Notes under the pieces: generated by a model | What the model was told of the DNA's origin: nothing | What the model saw: the letters and a program-made list of their open reading frames with translations, nothing else | Databases searched by the model: none | Origin: Anopheles merus | Taxonomy: Eukaryota; Arthropoda; Insecta; Diptera; Culicidae | Direction of reading: 5' to 3' | Assembly: GCF_017562075.2 (NCBI RefSeq) | Contig: NC_054082.1 | Location: 9,377,050-9,441,049 of the forward strand | DNA: 64,000 nt | In this document: piece by piece, positions 9,834 to 20,950 of the stretch | Numbering within the stretch: position 1 is the stretch's first letter | Layout: the number at the start of each line of letters is the position of its first letter | Position numbers and translations under genes: made by a program

Positions 9834-11896
9834 AAACAGGGACATGCGTATCGTGCGTAAAGAAAATAATTACAAATAAAAACATTGCACAACGATGGCA
9901 CCTGATGAAACAATGATGTGTTTTATTATTGAATTGTTGATTGAACTTTAACTTATTTTTAAAACTATGTTCATGTATGCTAATCGTGTACCTTTCTCTA
10001 CTCTATTTGCAGCTGCCATTCACATCTACGCCACGATTGCTTTCATAGTCATAATCATCGTGATTGGTGTGCCAATGTGGTGGAAAACGACCGAAGTCTA
10101 CCGGTAAGCAGACTGTTTGAACGCTTGGCTTGCCCTTAACTCACCAATGCTCTTTACAGCGTTTCCCTACCCTACTCTGAAATTCGTGCCCTGAATGAGG
10201 ATCCAATTAAGGCGACGTTTCGGCTGGGCCTGTACTGCCAGTCGGCCGAACGGCGCGAAATTCTATCATTCGAGTTGCGCAAAAAATTCGAACAAAATTG
10301 TACGTAAATAGCCGTTATTTTTTGCTTAGCAAAACTCTGCGATTAGAACGGAACCGGACAGTTAACATTTACTTTGAATTGTAGTTGTGTTCGAGCTGGA
10401 CCTGCAGCTGCTGTCCCTAGATGCGGACACACTGTCCACAATTAAGACACCGGCCAGGCTGGAGGCGGAACTGCAAAAACACTACCCATCTACCTTGGGA
10501 CATTTTCTGTTCATCGAATGGCCTAAGCTGGACGACGACATACTCGTTACCTCCGATCGTACGGCGTTCATATCGGAAAGTGCATGTAGGTGAACCATCA
10601 CTACGTGGGACCGAACACGCTTAACTTTAGCGCATTTTCTATTGCAGCGTCCCTTAAGGCCTACCAAGTGCTGTCGTCATGGTTACTGCAGGAATACAAG
10701 CTCAAAGCAATACTTGGCTCGAGAGACGCGCAGCAGACACTGATGGGCCGCCAGCTGCGCCTGAACTCGGCACCGTTGCAAGCGCAGTACGAAGTGCTGA
10801 TAACTGTGCTAAATCCTCGTCCCGAACTGCAGAAAGTGCACTGGAATGCTCGTGCCGCGGCGGAAAGTAAGGTGTTTGCGCAGCATCCTTACCAGACAAG
10901 CGTTACACACTCTTTGCTACTGTTTTCATTTTAGATTACATTGAACCATTTCTTAGCGAGCTGTCGGGCATCACCAACTTTACCATCAAGACGCAATGGA
11001 TTTACCAGGTCGGGCTGGAAGGAGCCGGCGCACAGCCGAAGCAAGTGCCGGACGATTCGAAGCTTGGCCGCCATTACGCGCTGGCCGAGGATAGCTTGCC
11101 GCACATTATCACCTCGCTGGAGAAGAAGCTCGGCACACAGATCACCGACAATCCGTGCATTCATCTGGTCGTGTACGTTCCTCCCTGTGCGCAGGCCCCG
11201 CTGCGCATTTACCGCCGCGACGGGCAGCGTGCTGCCCCGCTGGCCAGCAGCGTGGAAGCGTTTACGTCGGCCAAATGGGGTGGCATTGTGTTTGCGAACC
11301 CGGCCGAAGCGACCTGCGTCCGGTACATGGAAACGGAACAGTTTAGCGATGTGTACATACACGCACAGGACGTAATGCCGGTGCTGCTGTACCAGCTGCG
11401 CAAAATATTCGATCTCGAAAACAATACGCCCCTGCTGGACGCAACGCTCGTGCCGTACAGTACGATCGAGCCGCGCGCCTGGGAGGTGGATACGTTCATG
11501 CGTACGAACACCATCTATCTGGTGCATTCGGCCACCACGACGCTGCAGTCGCTGATCCAGCTGCTCGGCGGCATCGAGTACATCGTCATCAATGACGAGG
11601 TAGGTGCGGCCATTCAGACCGCCCACCGAAAGATAGTGGCAGCGAAGCAGCAGCTGCGGGCGGGCAGGCTACAGCAGGCGGCCCTGCTAGCGCGGGAAGC
11701 GTACACGTCGGCGGAGAGAGCGTTTTTCGACCCGAGCATGCTGGCCCTGCTGTACTTCCCGGACGAGCAAAAGTATGCCATCTACATTCCGCTCTTTCTG
11801 CCCATCATGATTCCGGTGGTGTTTTCGTTCAACACCATACTGAAGTATTTCCGCAAGCGAAAGGCCACCACGGCGATCAAAGCTAAGGAAGAGTGA
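8055..11896 (+). CDS. PIG-S: PIG-S, subunit of the GPI transamidase complex
   Basis: PIG-S is a luminal/membrane subunit of the ER complex that attaches GPI anchors to proteins. Exons: 8055-8061 (inferred start), 10013-10103, 10160-10299, 10385-10585, 10648-10866 and 10935-11896. All junctions have GT/AG borders and matching phases. The sum is 1,620 nt, or 539 residues, against 555 in human. A first membrane span lies just after the start (IYATIAFIVIIIVIGVPMWW), followed by the family signature WWKTTEVYR. Later landmarks are YIEPFLSEL, WGGIVFAN, AFFDPSMLALLYFPDEQKYA and a C-terminal membrane span with a basic tail. The exons from 10013 onward are certain; the first exon is inference. An alternative start is the in-frame ATG at 9967, which would not need the upstream exon. 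The gene is convergent with LIN-52. Confidence 0.9.
9875..9880 (+). terminator. OGFOD1 polyadenylation signal
   Basis: AATAAA lies 41 nt after the OGFOD1 stop and 132 nt before the first certain PIG-S exon. Under the interleaved model it lies inside the long first intron of PIG-S, so PIG-S transcripts must escape it. Confidence 0.7.
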
Positions 11897-12000
11897 TTGA
11901 AGTTAGCAATGACTCCCCTTCTATGGTCGTTTCGCGTGTGTTTTTGAATTGGTTGGTTCAAAACGCTAACCGAACGAAACGCAGTTTGTAGAAGGCTTAC

Positions 12001-12006
12001 TTTATT
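12001..12006 (-). terminator. LIN-52 polyadenylation signal
   Basis: TTTATT on the plus strand (AATAAA on minus) lies 102 nt past the LIN-52 stop. It is only 105 nt beyond the PIG-S stop on the other strand, so the two 3' UTRs probably overlap. Confidence 0.65.
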
Positions 12007-12107
12007 CATTTCCTCGCGCAAATAGGAAAATATACTCTAAAACAACCTTATTGACTTATCATTCGAGGCGTGTGTAAAAGATAGATGCGAATAAGAACGT
12101 GTTTCGC

Positions 12108-12684
12108 TCACTTCCGTCGCGTCAGGTTGGAGAAAATTTCCAAATTTTTGCCCTTCGTGATCTCCTTTGCCTCCTGCAGTCCAATGTTGTACGCTTGGTC
12201 GAATATTTTCTTTATTTCCGCCAGCAATCCGTTCTTCGATAAGGCCCCTAGCTCTGCGTGCGTGTGTGGAGAGGGATCGAAATGAACAAAGTCGTTAGTA
12301 TGGACGCGCGACGAGATAACCGCTGGCGCCGAGCTTTACTTACGATACATCGCATTAATATCGTCCTGCGTTAGGCCCTTCATCCACGACGGTGGTGTGA
12401 GTTCTAAAACAAAAAAAAAACATACAATTTAAAAATCTTCCCCTCATCATGCCGTGGATGGCGCTGGATGTTTCCTAACGGTGCGTCTCCCTTACCTCCC
12501 TTCGATTCCCACATCTCCGGGGAACCGTTGCGCTCCATCAGCTCGAGCAGTCCACTGTTATCCAGCTCTACGGGGGACGGAGTAAAACGGAAGCAAATTC
12601 CAATCAAATTAATTTCAAACACAATCTCCAAGGGCCACTGCGGGTTAAAATATTACCTTCCTTAATCTCGTACTTGTTTGGCAT
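12108..12684 (-). CDS. lin-52: LIN-52 subunit of the MuvB/DREAM complex
   Basis: LIN-52 is the small MuvB subunit that links the core to retinoblastoma-family proteins. It helps control cell-cycle and developmental genes. Four small exons are read on the minus strand: 12684-12657, 12567-12496, 12403-12344 and 12253-12108. All junctions are phase 1. They encode 101 residues. The motif GSPEMW (Ser25) matches the SPDLW phosphosite region of human LIN52. The stretches TPPSWM, LTQDDINAMYQLGALS and YNIGLQEAKEITKGK match the C-terminal LIN-52 domain. At the retinoblastoma-binding LxSxE site of human LIN52 this protein has L-x-L-x-E (residues 17-21). It is shorter at the N terminus than human LIN52 (116 residues). 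Too exon-split to appear as one long ORF. Confidence 0.9.
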
Positions 12685-12927
12685 TTTTGTTTAACGACGA
12701 CTTTGGGCCCCAGGCACGCGCAGCGGCTAGCAATGAGCAACCAGTTACGAGCTGGTCTGCGATAATTTGTACTTTTGCACCGTGCTGTGGACAACCAATC
12801 CCGTTGCCGTTGGGAAAAATTGGCCCGGAACTTTTCGCGTTTTGGTGTGGTAAATTTAAAAAAATAAGCAAAATTGTACGCGTTTCGTTGGTTTGTTGAC
12901 ATGAGCAACTGGAAATTTGTGACACTA

Positions 12928-13080
12928 CCCGCGAAACACTGCGAGGGTATTTTGGGGATCTCTCGCTCTAATTCTATAGCTGTCTCGCATTCGCGTAGAA
13001 CAGCCCGCAAAGCAATGCGAGGGTATTTTGGGGATCTCTCGCTCTGATTCTATAATTGTCTCGCTTCCGCCTAGAACAGC
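12928..13080. repeat. Two-copy tandem repeat, 76-bp unit
   Basis: Units at about 12928-13003 and 13004-13079 share the core GCGAGGGTATTTTGGGGATC followed by TCTCGCTCT. Differences are scattered single bases. The repeat lies upstream of LIN-52 and upstream of CERK on the other strand. Confidence 0.85.
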
Positions 13081-13141
13081 GCTCGCTAGCCAAACTTGAT
13101 GTAACTAACATATATGCGTGAATACGTGTTTGTTTCACATT

Positions 13142-13280
13142 TTAGGGTAATGAAGTTATATACACTGAGGGACGCTACAACTATAGTGGTACGAACCATT
13201 GCTACGTGGAGGGTGCAACCATGTTCCTTCGTGCCATCCTGGTGGAATTTCACGGTTCAAGCTTGTTCAAAGTAGGCTGA
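13142..13280 (+). other. Short open stretch of unknown nature upstream of CERK
   Basis: After a TTTTAG, an open frame of about 45 codons runs to a TGA at 13278-13280. It contains TEGRYNYSGTNHCYVEG. I do not recognise it. It has no start codon near its 5' end and no donor. It may be a relic of a gene or transposon, or chance. Confidence 0.2.
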
Positions 13281-13971
13281 TCATTTTGTTTTGAAGCTAA
13301 AAACGCATTTTCTCACTTTATTCTGTAAGTTGTTGCATTGTCAAACTCATACAGCGTTTTTTATGCTTGGCTTGACAATGAACTTGTGTTCTATCGCACC
13401 GAAAGGACAATTTGCATCCAGTTGTAGTAGCAGCGCGGAACGGCCCGCGCAAGTCAAAGCAAGAGATCCGAAAAAAGTCCAAAGAGGAGAAAATGGGGAA
13501 GGCACAGCGAGAGTGTAAGTGTGTGCGTACAATTTTGGCCGATTTTTTATTTCTTGCCATGTGTGCGGCTGGTCAAAAGTCCAATGTCAAAAAAGCTCGC
13601 ATACTCTTTCATGCGAGGTTGCCGACTATGAAAATGGAAGGAGTGCGAGCCATCGCAAACATCACCGGATTGTTTGACGGGGCGGTCCAAGCAGTGTTGT
13701 GCCGAGAAAACCTTGCCAAAATCCTTCGGCTGTCCAGCGGGCAACGAACGGCACGACGGCCAGACAGCACCAGCACCAGCAGCAGCAGCAGCAGCGGCAG
13801 AGAAGCTAGGATCAGCAGTTTCGGCGGACGTGATTGTTTACCGTTCTTTTTAGCCGTCGTGAACGGGCAGTTCGCTGCAGAGCGCTCTGTATGTAAGCGT
13901 CCGTGGCACGATTCAGAGCAGGGCCAGTTTTCCCAGTGGTCGTCGTCGTGTAGTGCCTCCGCGTTTCCGCA

Positions 13972-16900
13972 ATGGACAAAGAGCACGAAGTTTTGCTCAA
14001 CGCGTTTGTGATAGCCAAGAAGCGGTATCGTGTGTTCTACAATGCGGGGATTCTGGTGTGGGAAGATGAATCCTCCAAGAAAGGTAATTGTGGTACGGTA
14101 ACGGTGAACTGTGTCGATTTCGAAGGTTGTGGAGAGCGTTTGTTTTGTCGGGTGGAGCTAGTGGAGGAGGAGAACAGGTATATGGCCTTGACCTTAAACC
14201 ACGTAACACAGCAAATCGGCGTTGAGGTGAAGAAAACATAAAACAAACAACCCCCCTCCAAACCAGGAAGTGCATTGAACGAGCGCTATTTTCGATATTG
14301 CGGAAGTGTAAAAAGAACAATTTGAATAGAAAAACAAATTGGTTCAAATTAACTAAACAACGTTAACGTTCCATAGGTAGTTAGTAGTACTCCCCCCTTG
14401 TTTTTAATGCTCTTGTTTTGCTGAGTTGTGTTAGTCTGAATGGGGATTAGAGCTTACGAATATATCTTATCATATCCATCGTAAAAAAATCGATAGCACA
14501 CGAGTCCCCACCGACTAAATCGATTTCTTCTTGTTGTTCGCCCGCGCAGCTAAAACCACCGTACCGATAACGGATGTGCTGTCGGTGTCGGTCTCGAAAC
14601 TGCCCCACGCCAACGGCAAACAATGGATGAAACGGAGCAAAGCAGCAGCACCGCCGCCACCACACCCGCCGGCAGCAGCAATCGTGCGAAACGAGGCCCA
14701 CGGCAGTCTGGACAGCGATCGTATTCCAGTGCTCTCGGGCTCAACCACAACCAACACGCTCGCGACGACCAGCAGCAACATTCCCCACAATCACAGCAAC
14801 CGAGGTAACGTGCGGCGGTAAAGTGAAGTGGTGGTTTTTTGCTTTTGCTGTTGCTTGCGAAGAAATCACCGCCAAACACGTTTGCCTCGTTAGAAGTCTC
14901 GTTGCATGTATGTACACCGTCCAGTCAGCCGTCCGCCCCGTTTCCATGGCCCGGTAATTGGTGGCGAGAGCAGCGGATCAAGTCCCAGGGTTACGTCACA
15001 ACGAGGCAGAATGATTTGCGCAAAGTAGTGAAGTGCTGGCAAAAATTGTGGTTTCAAATTGTATGACCCTTACAGCACGAGCAGTTCTTTTGGGAATTAA
15101 GCAAACTGTTTTTATCCCACTCCATCTCGGCTCATTTGCCTGTCCCCATTTAATGGTTGTTTTTATTCTACATTGCAGGCAGTCTGAACGATTTATCCGA
15201 TGATGATCGCCGAGAAGCCAGCGACTACTTGGATGCGGGCACGATTCAGGCGGGGGATTCTAAATACTTGATCCTTCATTACGCTGCCCTAGTCTGCCAG
15301 AAAACGAACCGTTGGCGTGTGCGTGCCGTTGCCCTGCACAACAGCGAACCCCGTCTCGTGGAGCTCTGGTACAATCGGCTGTCGTCCGACTTAAGAGGTA
15401 CAGTATTTGCCACCCAAAGCGCCCATTGCGACAATGATGGTGAATAATTCCCTTTCCTGTATCTACAGATCAAAATCGGCCCAAACATTTGCTGCTCTTT
15501 CTCAACCCGTACGGTGGCAAGAAGAACGCGCTGGCACTGTACGAACGGTACGCGAAGCCACTGTTCCGGTTGGCCGGCGTCGACATTAATCTAATTATAA
15601 CGCAGCGCGCCCAGCAAATCTATGACATCGTCACCTCCAAGAGCATCCTGCTGGACAATTACGACGGGCTGGTGTGCTGCGGTGGCGACGGCACGTTTGC
15701 CGAGCTGTTCAATGGTTTGGTGACGCGCACGATGATGGATTGCGGTAAGCAAGAGATGAATGATGGCGGTGCGGTGTGAATGGTGCGAATTTTAAGCGTT
15801 TGCGCGTTCCACTTTCCAGGAATTGACATTAAGCATCCAGCCTACCTACCGAAACCAAACATTCCGATCGGCGTCATTCCTGCCGGCAGTACCGATACGG
15901 TGGCTTGCTGTCTGAACGGTACCACCGACATAAAGACTTGCATTATACACATCATACTGGGCCAGCACAGCGGACTGGACATATCGGCCGTGTACAGTGC
16001 GGACGCAGCTGCCAAGGGCGACGAAGGAGCGTCACCGGCCGGCACGGGCAGGCCGCGACCCCAGCTGCTAAAGCTGTTCGCAAGCGCCCTCTCGTACGGC
16101 TACCTGGGCGACATTGCTTACGACAGCGAAAAGTATCGCTGGATGGGACCGAAGCGTTACGATTACTCGGGTAAAATAGGGCCCCTTTTTGTGGAGGCAA
16201 CATTTTGGAGCGTTTTATGTTAATGTTCCTCTTCTGGTTTTTTCAGGCTTTAAGAAATTTCTCGCCAATCGAGGTTACAATGCAGAAATTGTAGTGCATC
16301 TCGATCGGCGCGGCAAGCAAGACCCAAACGATGGTGTCCGCTGTCTCGACAAGTGTGCCCGCTGCCGGAAGGCCCAGTACGGGCGCGACTGCGGCGGGGA
16401 GCGTGCCAGCTACGAGGACGCCGACACGGAGCCGTTGGTCGTGCGGGGCAAGTTTCTGATGGTGAGCGGTGCCAACATATCCTGCTCGTGCGAACGCAGC
16501 CCGCAGGGCTTTTCGCCCTACTGCCATCTCGGGGATGGTTTGCTGGATTTGGTGCTGGTGCGCCACACGTCCATGTTTAACAACCTACGGCTGCTGCTAA
16601 CAATGACATCGAAAACGAAGAAACTTGTACGTAGTTTGGTTGGTTTTTGTGAAATCCACGAGTAGATTCGCACCAAAAAGAAAATGTTCCATTTTCAATT
16701 ATTTTATTGTTTTCGTTTTGTCAGAGTGAACTGCCATTTGTGGAAATCTATCGTACGAAGGAGTTCCGGTTCACTGCGAATGGGCAGAGCGAAACGAACG
16801 GGAGCGAAATTGCACCGGCAATATCGTCCGAAATGATGCGCCGTTCTAAGTGGAACTGTGATGGCGAGGTGCTGCTCGATACGAACATTATCGTTGAGTA

Positions 16901-17110
16901 AGTACGAGATCCGTCCGAACGGAGCGTCATCAACGCAATGGTAATAAAATGCTTTTTTCCCATTTTAGGTCCAATTGCCAGTTAATACAAGTGTTTAGGA
17001 GAGGAATACTACCTGCCGGCACGGCCGGCAATGGTGGAATCGACCAGCGGGCAGCAGCGACCAATCCAGCGGACGATAAGGAATCATGCTGTTTCGGTCT
17101 GTGTAACTAG
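13972..17110 (+). CDS. Cerk: Ceramide kinase (CERK)
   Basis: CERK phosphorylates ceramide to ceramide-1-phosphate using ATP. Eight exons: 13972-14083, 14550-14804, 15179-15397, 15469-15744, 15820-16170, 16247-16626, 16725-16897 and 16969-17110. The first five junctions are phase 1. The total is 635 residues, about 100 longer than human, owing to a Ala/Pro/Asn/Ser-rich insert in exon 2. Exons 1-3 correspond to the N-terminal PH-like region. The diacylglycerol-kinase catalytic domain starts in exon 4 with LLLFLNPYGGKKN, then the nucleotide loop CCGGDGTFAE (Gly267 onward) and IPAGSTDTV. CERK is told apart from sphingosine kinase by the CxxxCxxC motif, seen here as Cys437, Cys441 and Cys444. It also has SGANISCSC and KWNCDGEVL. 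The protein ends SCCFGLCN. It is divergent from LIN-52 and convergent with the ARF gene. Confidence 0.95.
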
Positions 17111-18960
17111 TACTGTGTCCTTCTTAGTGGTGTTGGTCAGTATTTTATCCCCTGTCTTATCAGTTATTTAATACCCCTCCCTATTAAGCTATCGTAGCTG
17201 CAATAGGGAGTGCTCGGTTGCCGAACAGGCTATCAAGTCGTTCGTTTACCGGCAAATTTACTCTTACGTATTGCTTCCTTAGTTCCTTTATACTTCTATC
17301 GACCTTTATCGTAAACGATAAACTGTGATCATATCTTTATTATTTTGCTAATAATCCTAATACCCACTGCTGGTGCTGCTACAGCATCGTTTACTAACAC
17401 GGCGATAATGGAGGCGAAAACTCTCGCCTCCCCCCCCAAAAAAAAAAAGGGAAGCCCTTTTTGCTGCTGCTGTTGCGCGAAACATTTATACGAACAAAGT
17501 ATGCTAAGATAATTGGTTAGGATAGGCGTGCTTTCGGTTTAGCATCATCTAGTTTAGCATTTTGCCGAGATTCTTACCTTCTTTTTTTCTTCAACGTGTA
17601 AGCAATTTTAGACTATTGTGCAACTGACAATATCATTGTGAAAAAGGGGAGGGTTTTAGCAATGAAGAGTGAGCTTCAACATCGCACCATGGACTGTACG
17701 AATTTGTATTTGCTCAACTCGACCGGAACCCAACCACACGAGATTGTGTGAATATAGTAGTTGAATGGCGAGAGCTTACGTGGGTTCATTGGCCATTTGG
17801 ACAATATTTGACTTCACGGCGAGCTAGCATGGCTGGCGGGTGATTGTAAAACTCAAATTATGGATTAAATTTACTAACACGGTCGTGATGCATGATGCAA
17901 AAATAGGAACACTCACAGCTCAAACGCTCTATTCTGTAATGCATTCGAAGATTAATATGTATTTGAAGTATTAACTATTAGAAAAAGAGCACATTGCTGG
18001 ACCATTCCAGCAGACACAACTACCAAGTTCCTTTCGGTAGTTTGATAAGAAAGTAAAGATTGTTTAGTATTGTGGATTATTGATCCTATCGTAGCAAGAA
18101 AGCAATATAGCGTGTCAGCTCCGGCTCCCACAGTCACCGTTTGATGGCGTAATCAGCAACAAAAAAAGTGCACTCCTTTTCCGAGTACCATTGATAACAA
18201 AGTAATTATTTCAGTTTCTTAGCAAACGGAAGCATTCCAACTATTTTTGGGCGCAACAAGTGTGTAAGCGATTACTTTCTAATATGTGATCTTTCTTCCT
18301 TCCATCCAACGTGTATCGAACATACGTGAGACAAGCAATAGATGCAATATTGAAATAAACTGATAAACAACTAATTAGGATTTAGATGCAGGCAGAGAGA
18401 GGTGCCGGGATGGATTCTTAATACTAGGGGGGGAAACATAATCTTCAAAGAACAAAAACATGTGATTAATTTGGATTGGGAAGGCTAGAGGTTTGTGAGG
18501 AATAAAGCGGACCGCGAGCCCTTATTCCTTGCATTTGCTGCAAGTAGGAGCACGTGTAAAGCTGCCTTAGGTCGAGCGGGAGAATTGAATTGAACGCGTG
18601 TACGTGTAAAAGATTGAAACAGGAACAAAACTGCTCAAGACTAATAAATTCTTTTTTTTCCTACATTCGGCATATACTGTAATGATTCAGGCATACGGGG
18701 GACGACTATGATTAACCCATCCGAAATATCAACAAAGGGAATGATAACCCTTATCTGCGATGTCGCCTCGAAGTTGGCGTATTGGGCAGCGGAGCTTTTT
18801 GGCTGTCTTTTCTACGACAGTGACTTTTTGTTAGGAACGTTGCTAGCTGGTCTCCGGACGGTTGGTCCGGATTGAAAACACTGAGCTTTTGTGTGTTTCG
18901 TCGCTGTGTGTTTGTGATTACGTTGTTTACCTCATGTTAATGGTTGGAATTTTCATCCTA
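17111..18960 (+). other. CERK 3' UTR and spacer
   Basis: No coding exon was recognised. Several AATAAA-type signals occur on the plus strand (18354-18359, and others near 18502 and 18643), so the CERK 3' UTR may be long. There are A- and C-homopolymers near 17430-17450. Confidence 0.5.
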
Positions 18961-18963
18961 CTG

Positions 18964-18969
18964 TTTATT
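18964..18969 (-). terminator. ARF polyadenylation signal
   Basis: TTTATT on the plus strand is AATAAA on the minus strand, 93 nt past the ARF stop. Confidence 0.6.
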
Positions 18970-19061
18970 CATATGAAACAATGAAATATTGTATAAGCGG
19001 TACGCCAGCGGCGTTCTTACAAAATAAACCTCTCCAGGGGACAGACCAGACCAGATTATCA

Positions 19062-19877
19062 TCACTTTTTGGCTAGCTCGGTCGACAGCCAATCTAATCC
19101 TTCGTACAGTCCGTGGCCTTGGGTGGCGCAAGTCGCTTGAATATACCACTGCAATGAAACCGATGCACATTGCGGTTGTTAGCAGATGGAATGCAGCGCC
19201 TACTGCCGCTACCGTTTACTTACGTGTCTGTTCCGTAGCTGATTGAGGTGCAGTTTGTCTGTCAGCTCGGCGGCCGTCATCGCGTTGGGCAGATCCTGCT
19301 TGTTGGCGAACACGAGCAACACTGCGTCGCGCAGTTCGTCCTCCTGCAGCATGCTGTGCAGCTCCTTTTCCGCCTCCACGATACGCTCCCGATCGTTCGA
19401 GTCGACCACAAAGATGAGCCCCTGCGTGTTCTGGAAGTAGTGGCGCCAGAGCGGGCGAATCTTGTCCTGGCCACCGACGTCCCACACGGTGAAGCAGATG
19501 TTCTTGTACTCGACCGTCTCAACGTTGAACCCGATCGTCGGAATGGTGGTGACAATTTCGCCCAGCTTCAGCTTGTACAGAATCGTCGTCTTACCGGCAG
19601 CATCGAGTCCAACTAATCAAAAACAAACAATTCAATCTATTTAATCAGCTGTATGACTGTTTGAGTAGCTTCGAGATAAAATCGTTTAGTAAACTGGATA
19701 CCTAAATCTCATCTCAAGTTTTGACTGAATTTAGTTTCTTAACACGTTCGTGGTATGAAAACATCATGCAGGAAGCTCTGCAATGTTCAATTCACTTACG
19801 AACCACTTACCCATGAGAATGCGCATCTGCTTTTTGCCGAATAATCGGGTTAGCACGCTGGAAATTGTCAGGCCCAT
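19062..19877 (-). CDS. Arf102F: Class II ADP-ribosylation factor (Arf4/5, Arf102F type)
   Basis: ARFs are small myristoylated GTPases that recruit vesicle coats at the Golgi and other membranes. Minus-strand exons: 19877-19811, 19612-19224 and 19148-19062. They give exactly 180 residues, the normal ARF length. Gly2 is present for myristoylation. Nucleotide-binding motifs are GLDAAGKT, WDVGGQDK, NKQD and the CAT of TCAT. The start MGLTISSVLTRLFGKKQ and the end STELAKK are of the class II kind, unlike class I ARF1 (which begins MGNVFANLF). A possible 5' UTR intron acceptor lies at 19973-19975 in the minus-strand reading. The gene is convergent with CERK. Confidence 0.95.
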
Positions 19878-19972
19878 GGTGCTGAGTTCAGCTGTGTTTT
19901 TGTTGCGCTCCGATTCCTTTCGCTGCAGGGCAATTCCTTTCAACGCAGTTCTGCCACGATTTCAACTCCGTC

Positions 19973-20950
19973 CTGTGGAAACAAAAACGAAGGCTTTGAA
20001 TTGACCGTAAAACCAAATCTACGCCGCCAGGCCTGAATCATAATCGCTGCACTTGGGGGGGGAGGGGTATGCAGAGGAAACGGGCGTTATACCGTACTGG
20101 GTCAGCGGCAGAGAAATGCGTCACGAAGAAGGGGAATGACTGCTCGCGACGAAACCTGTCCTCTCACCTTGTCCCTGGGTTACGCCGTGCGGCTTGCGCT
20201 TGGGTAGCCGTCGGCTTTTATTCGGCGGAGTTTTGCGCACCACCTGAACTTACCCTGCTGGCGAAGGCTGGCGTAATTTCTGTAATTTCTATTGTTACAC
20301 GAATCAAAACACAACAATATGCCACGTCAGTGTCGCCAAAGGGAGCCTGTTTTGCTGGAATACAAATTACAATTGGGATTTTAATAAATTCTGACACCAG
20401 CGCACCCAAGGTGATTAAAAATATCAGGTGGTGGAATTTAGAGCATTTTGACAACTCGTCACTTGGCGTAAGGTCCCCAGGATTCAAACTTTGTTTACAT
20501 TTATTTAATTTGTTCAAACAATTTATCTACCACATTTTTTCGTTTGAATAAACAAGATTGATTCGAGTGTTATTTCGTGAATGTATTGTGTAATTTGATA
20601 TATTTGAGGATAAAAACTAAGAATTTTTTTATTTTCCATAAATTCACATGGATTCTTCAATATTGAAGAGGAGCATGTGCAATTTAAATGAAATGTGTGA
20701 TTTACTTGATTTTAAACCTCCTGAGAAGCAAAATCACTGACTGCATTGTTAAATTGATTTTTTTCGTAAATAACCAAAGCACATACATAAATGCATTTAA
20801 TAAGCAAACATTTTTTTCTATATGCGATATTTTGCGGAAACCAGTGGTTAACGGTTCTAGAATACGTAAGGTCCTACAACTATGGCGACCGCCCACAAGC
20901 CATTTTTCACTATCTGATCTTTTTAATCTACCTTGGCTAGTTGTCAAATC
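19973..20950. other. Spacer between ARF and MITE copy B
   Basis: The first part (to about 20,260) probably holds the ARF promoter and a non-coding first exon. A possible minus-strand donor (AAG|GTGAG) reads from the plus sequence CTCACCTT near 20163-20170. The rest is AT-rich and I see no gene in it. Confidence 0.35.
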
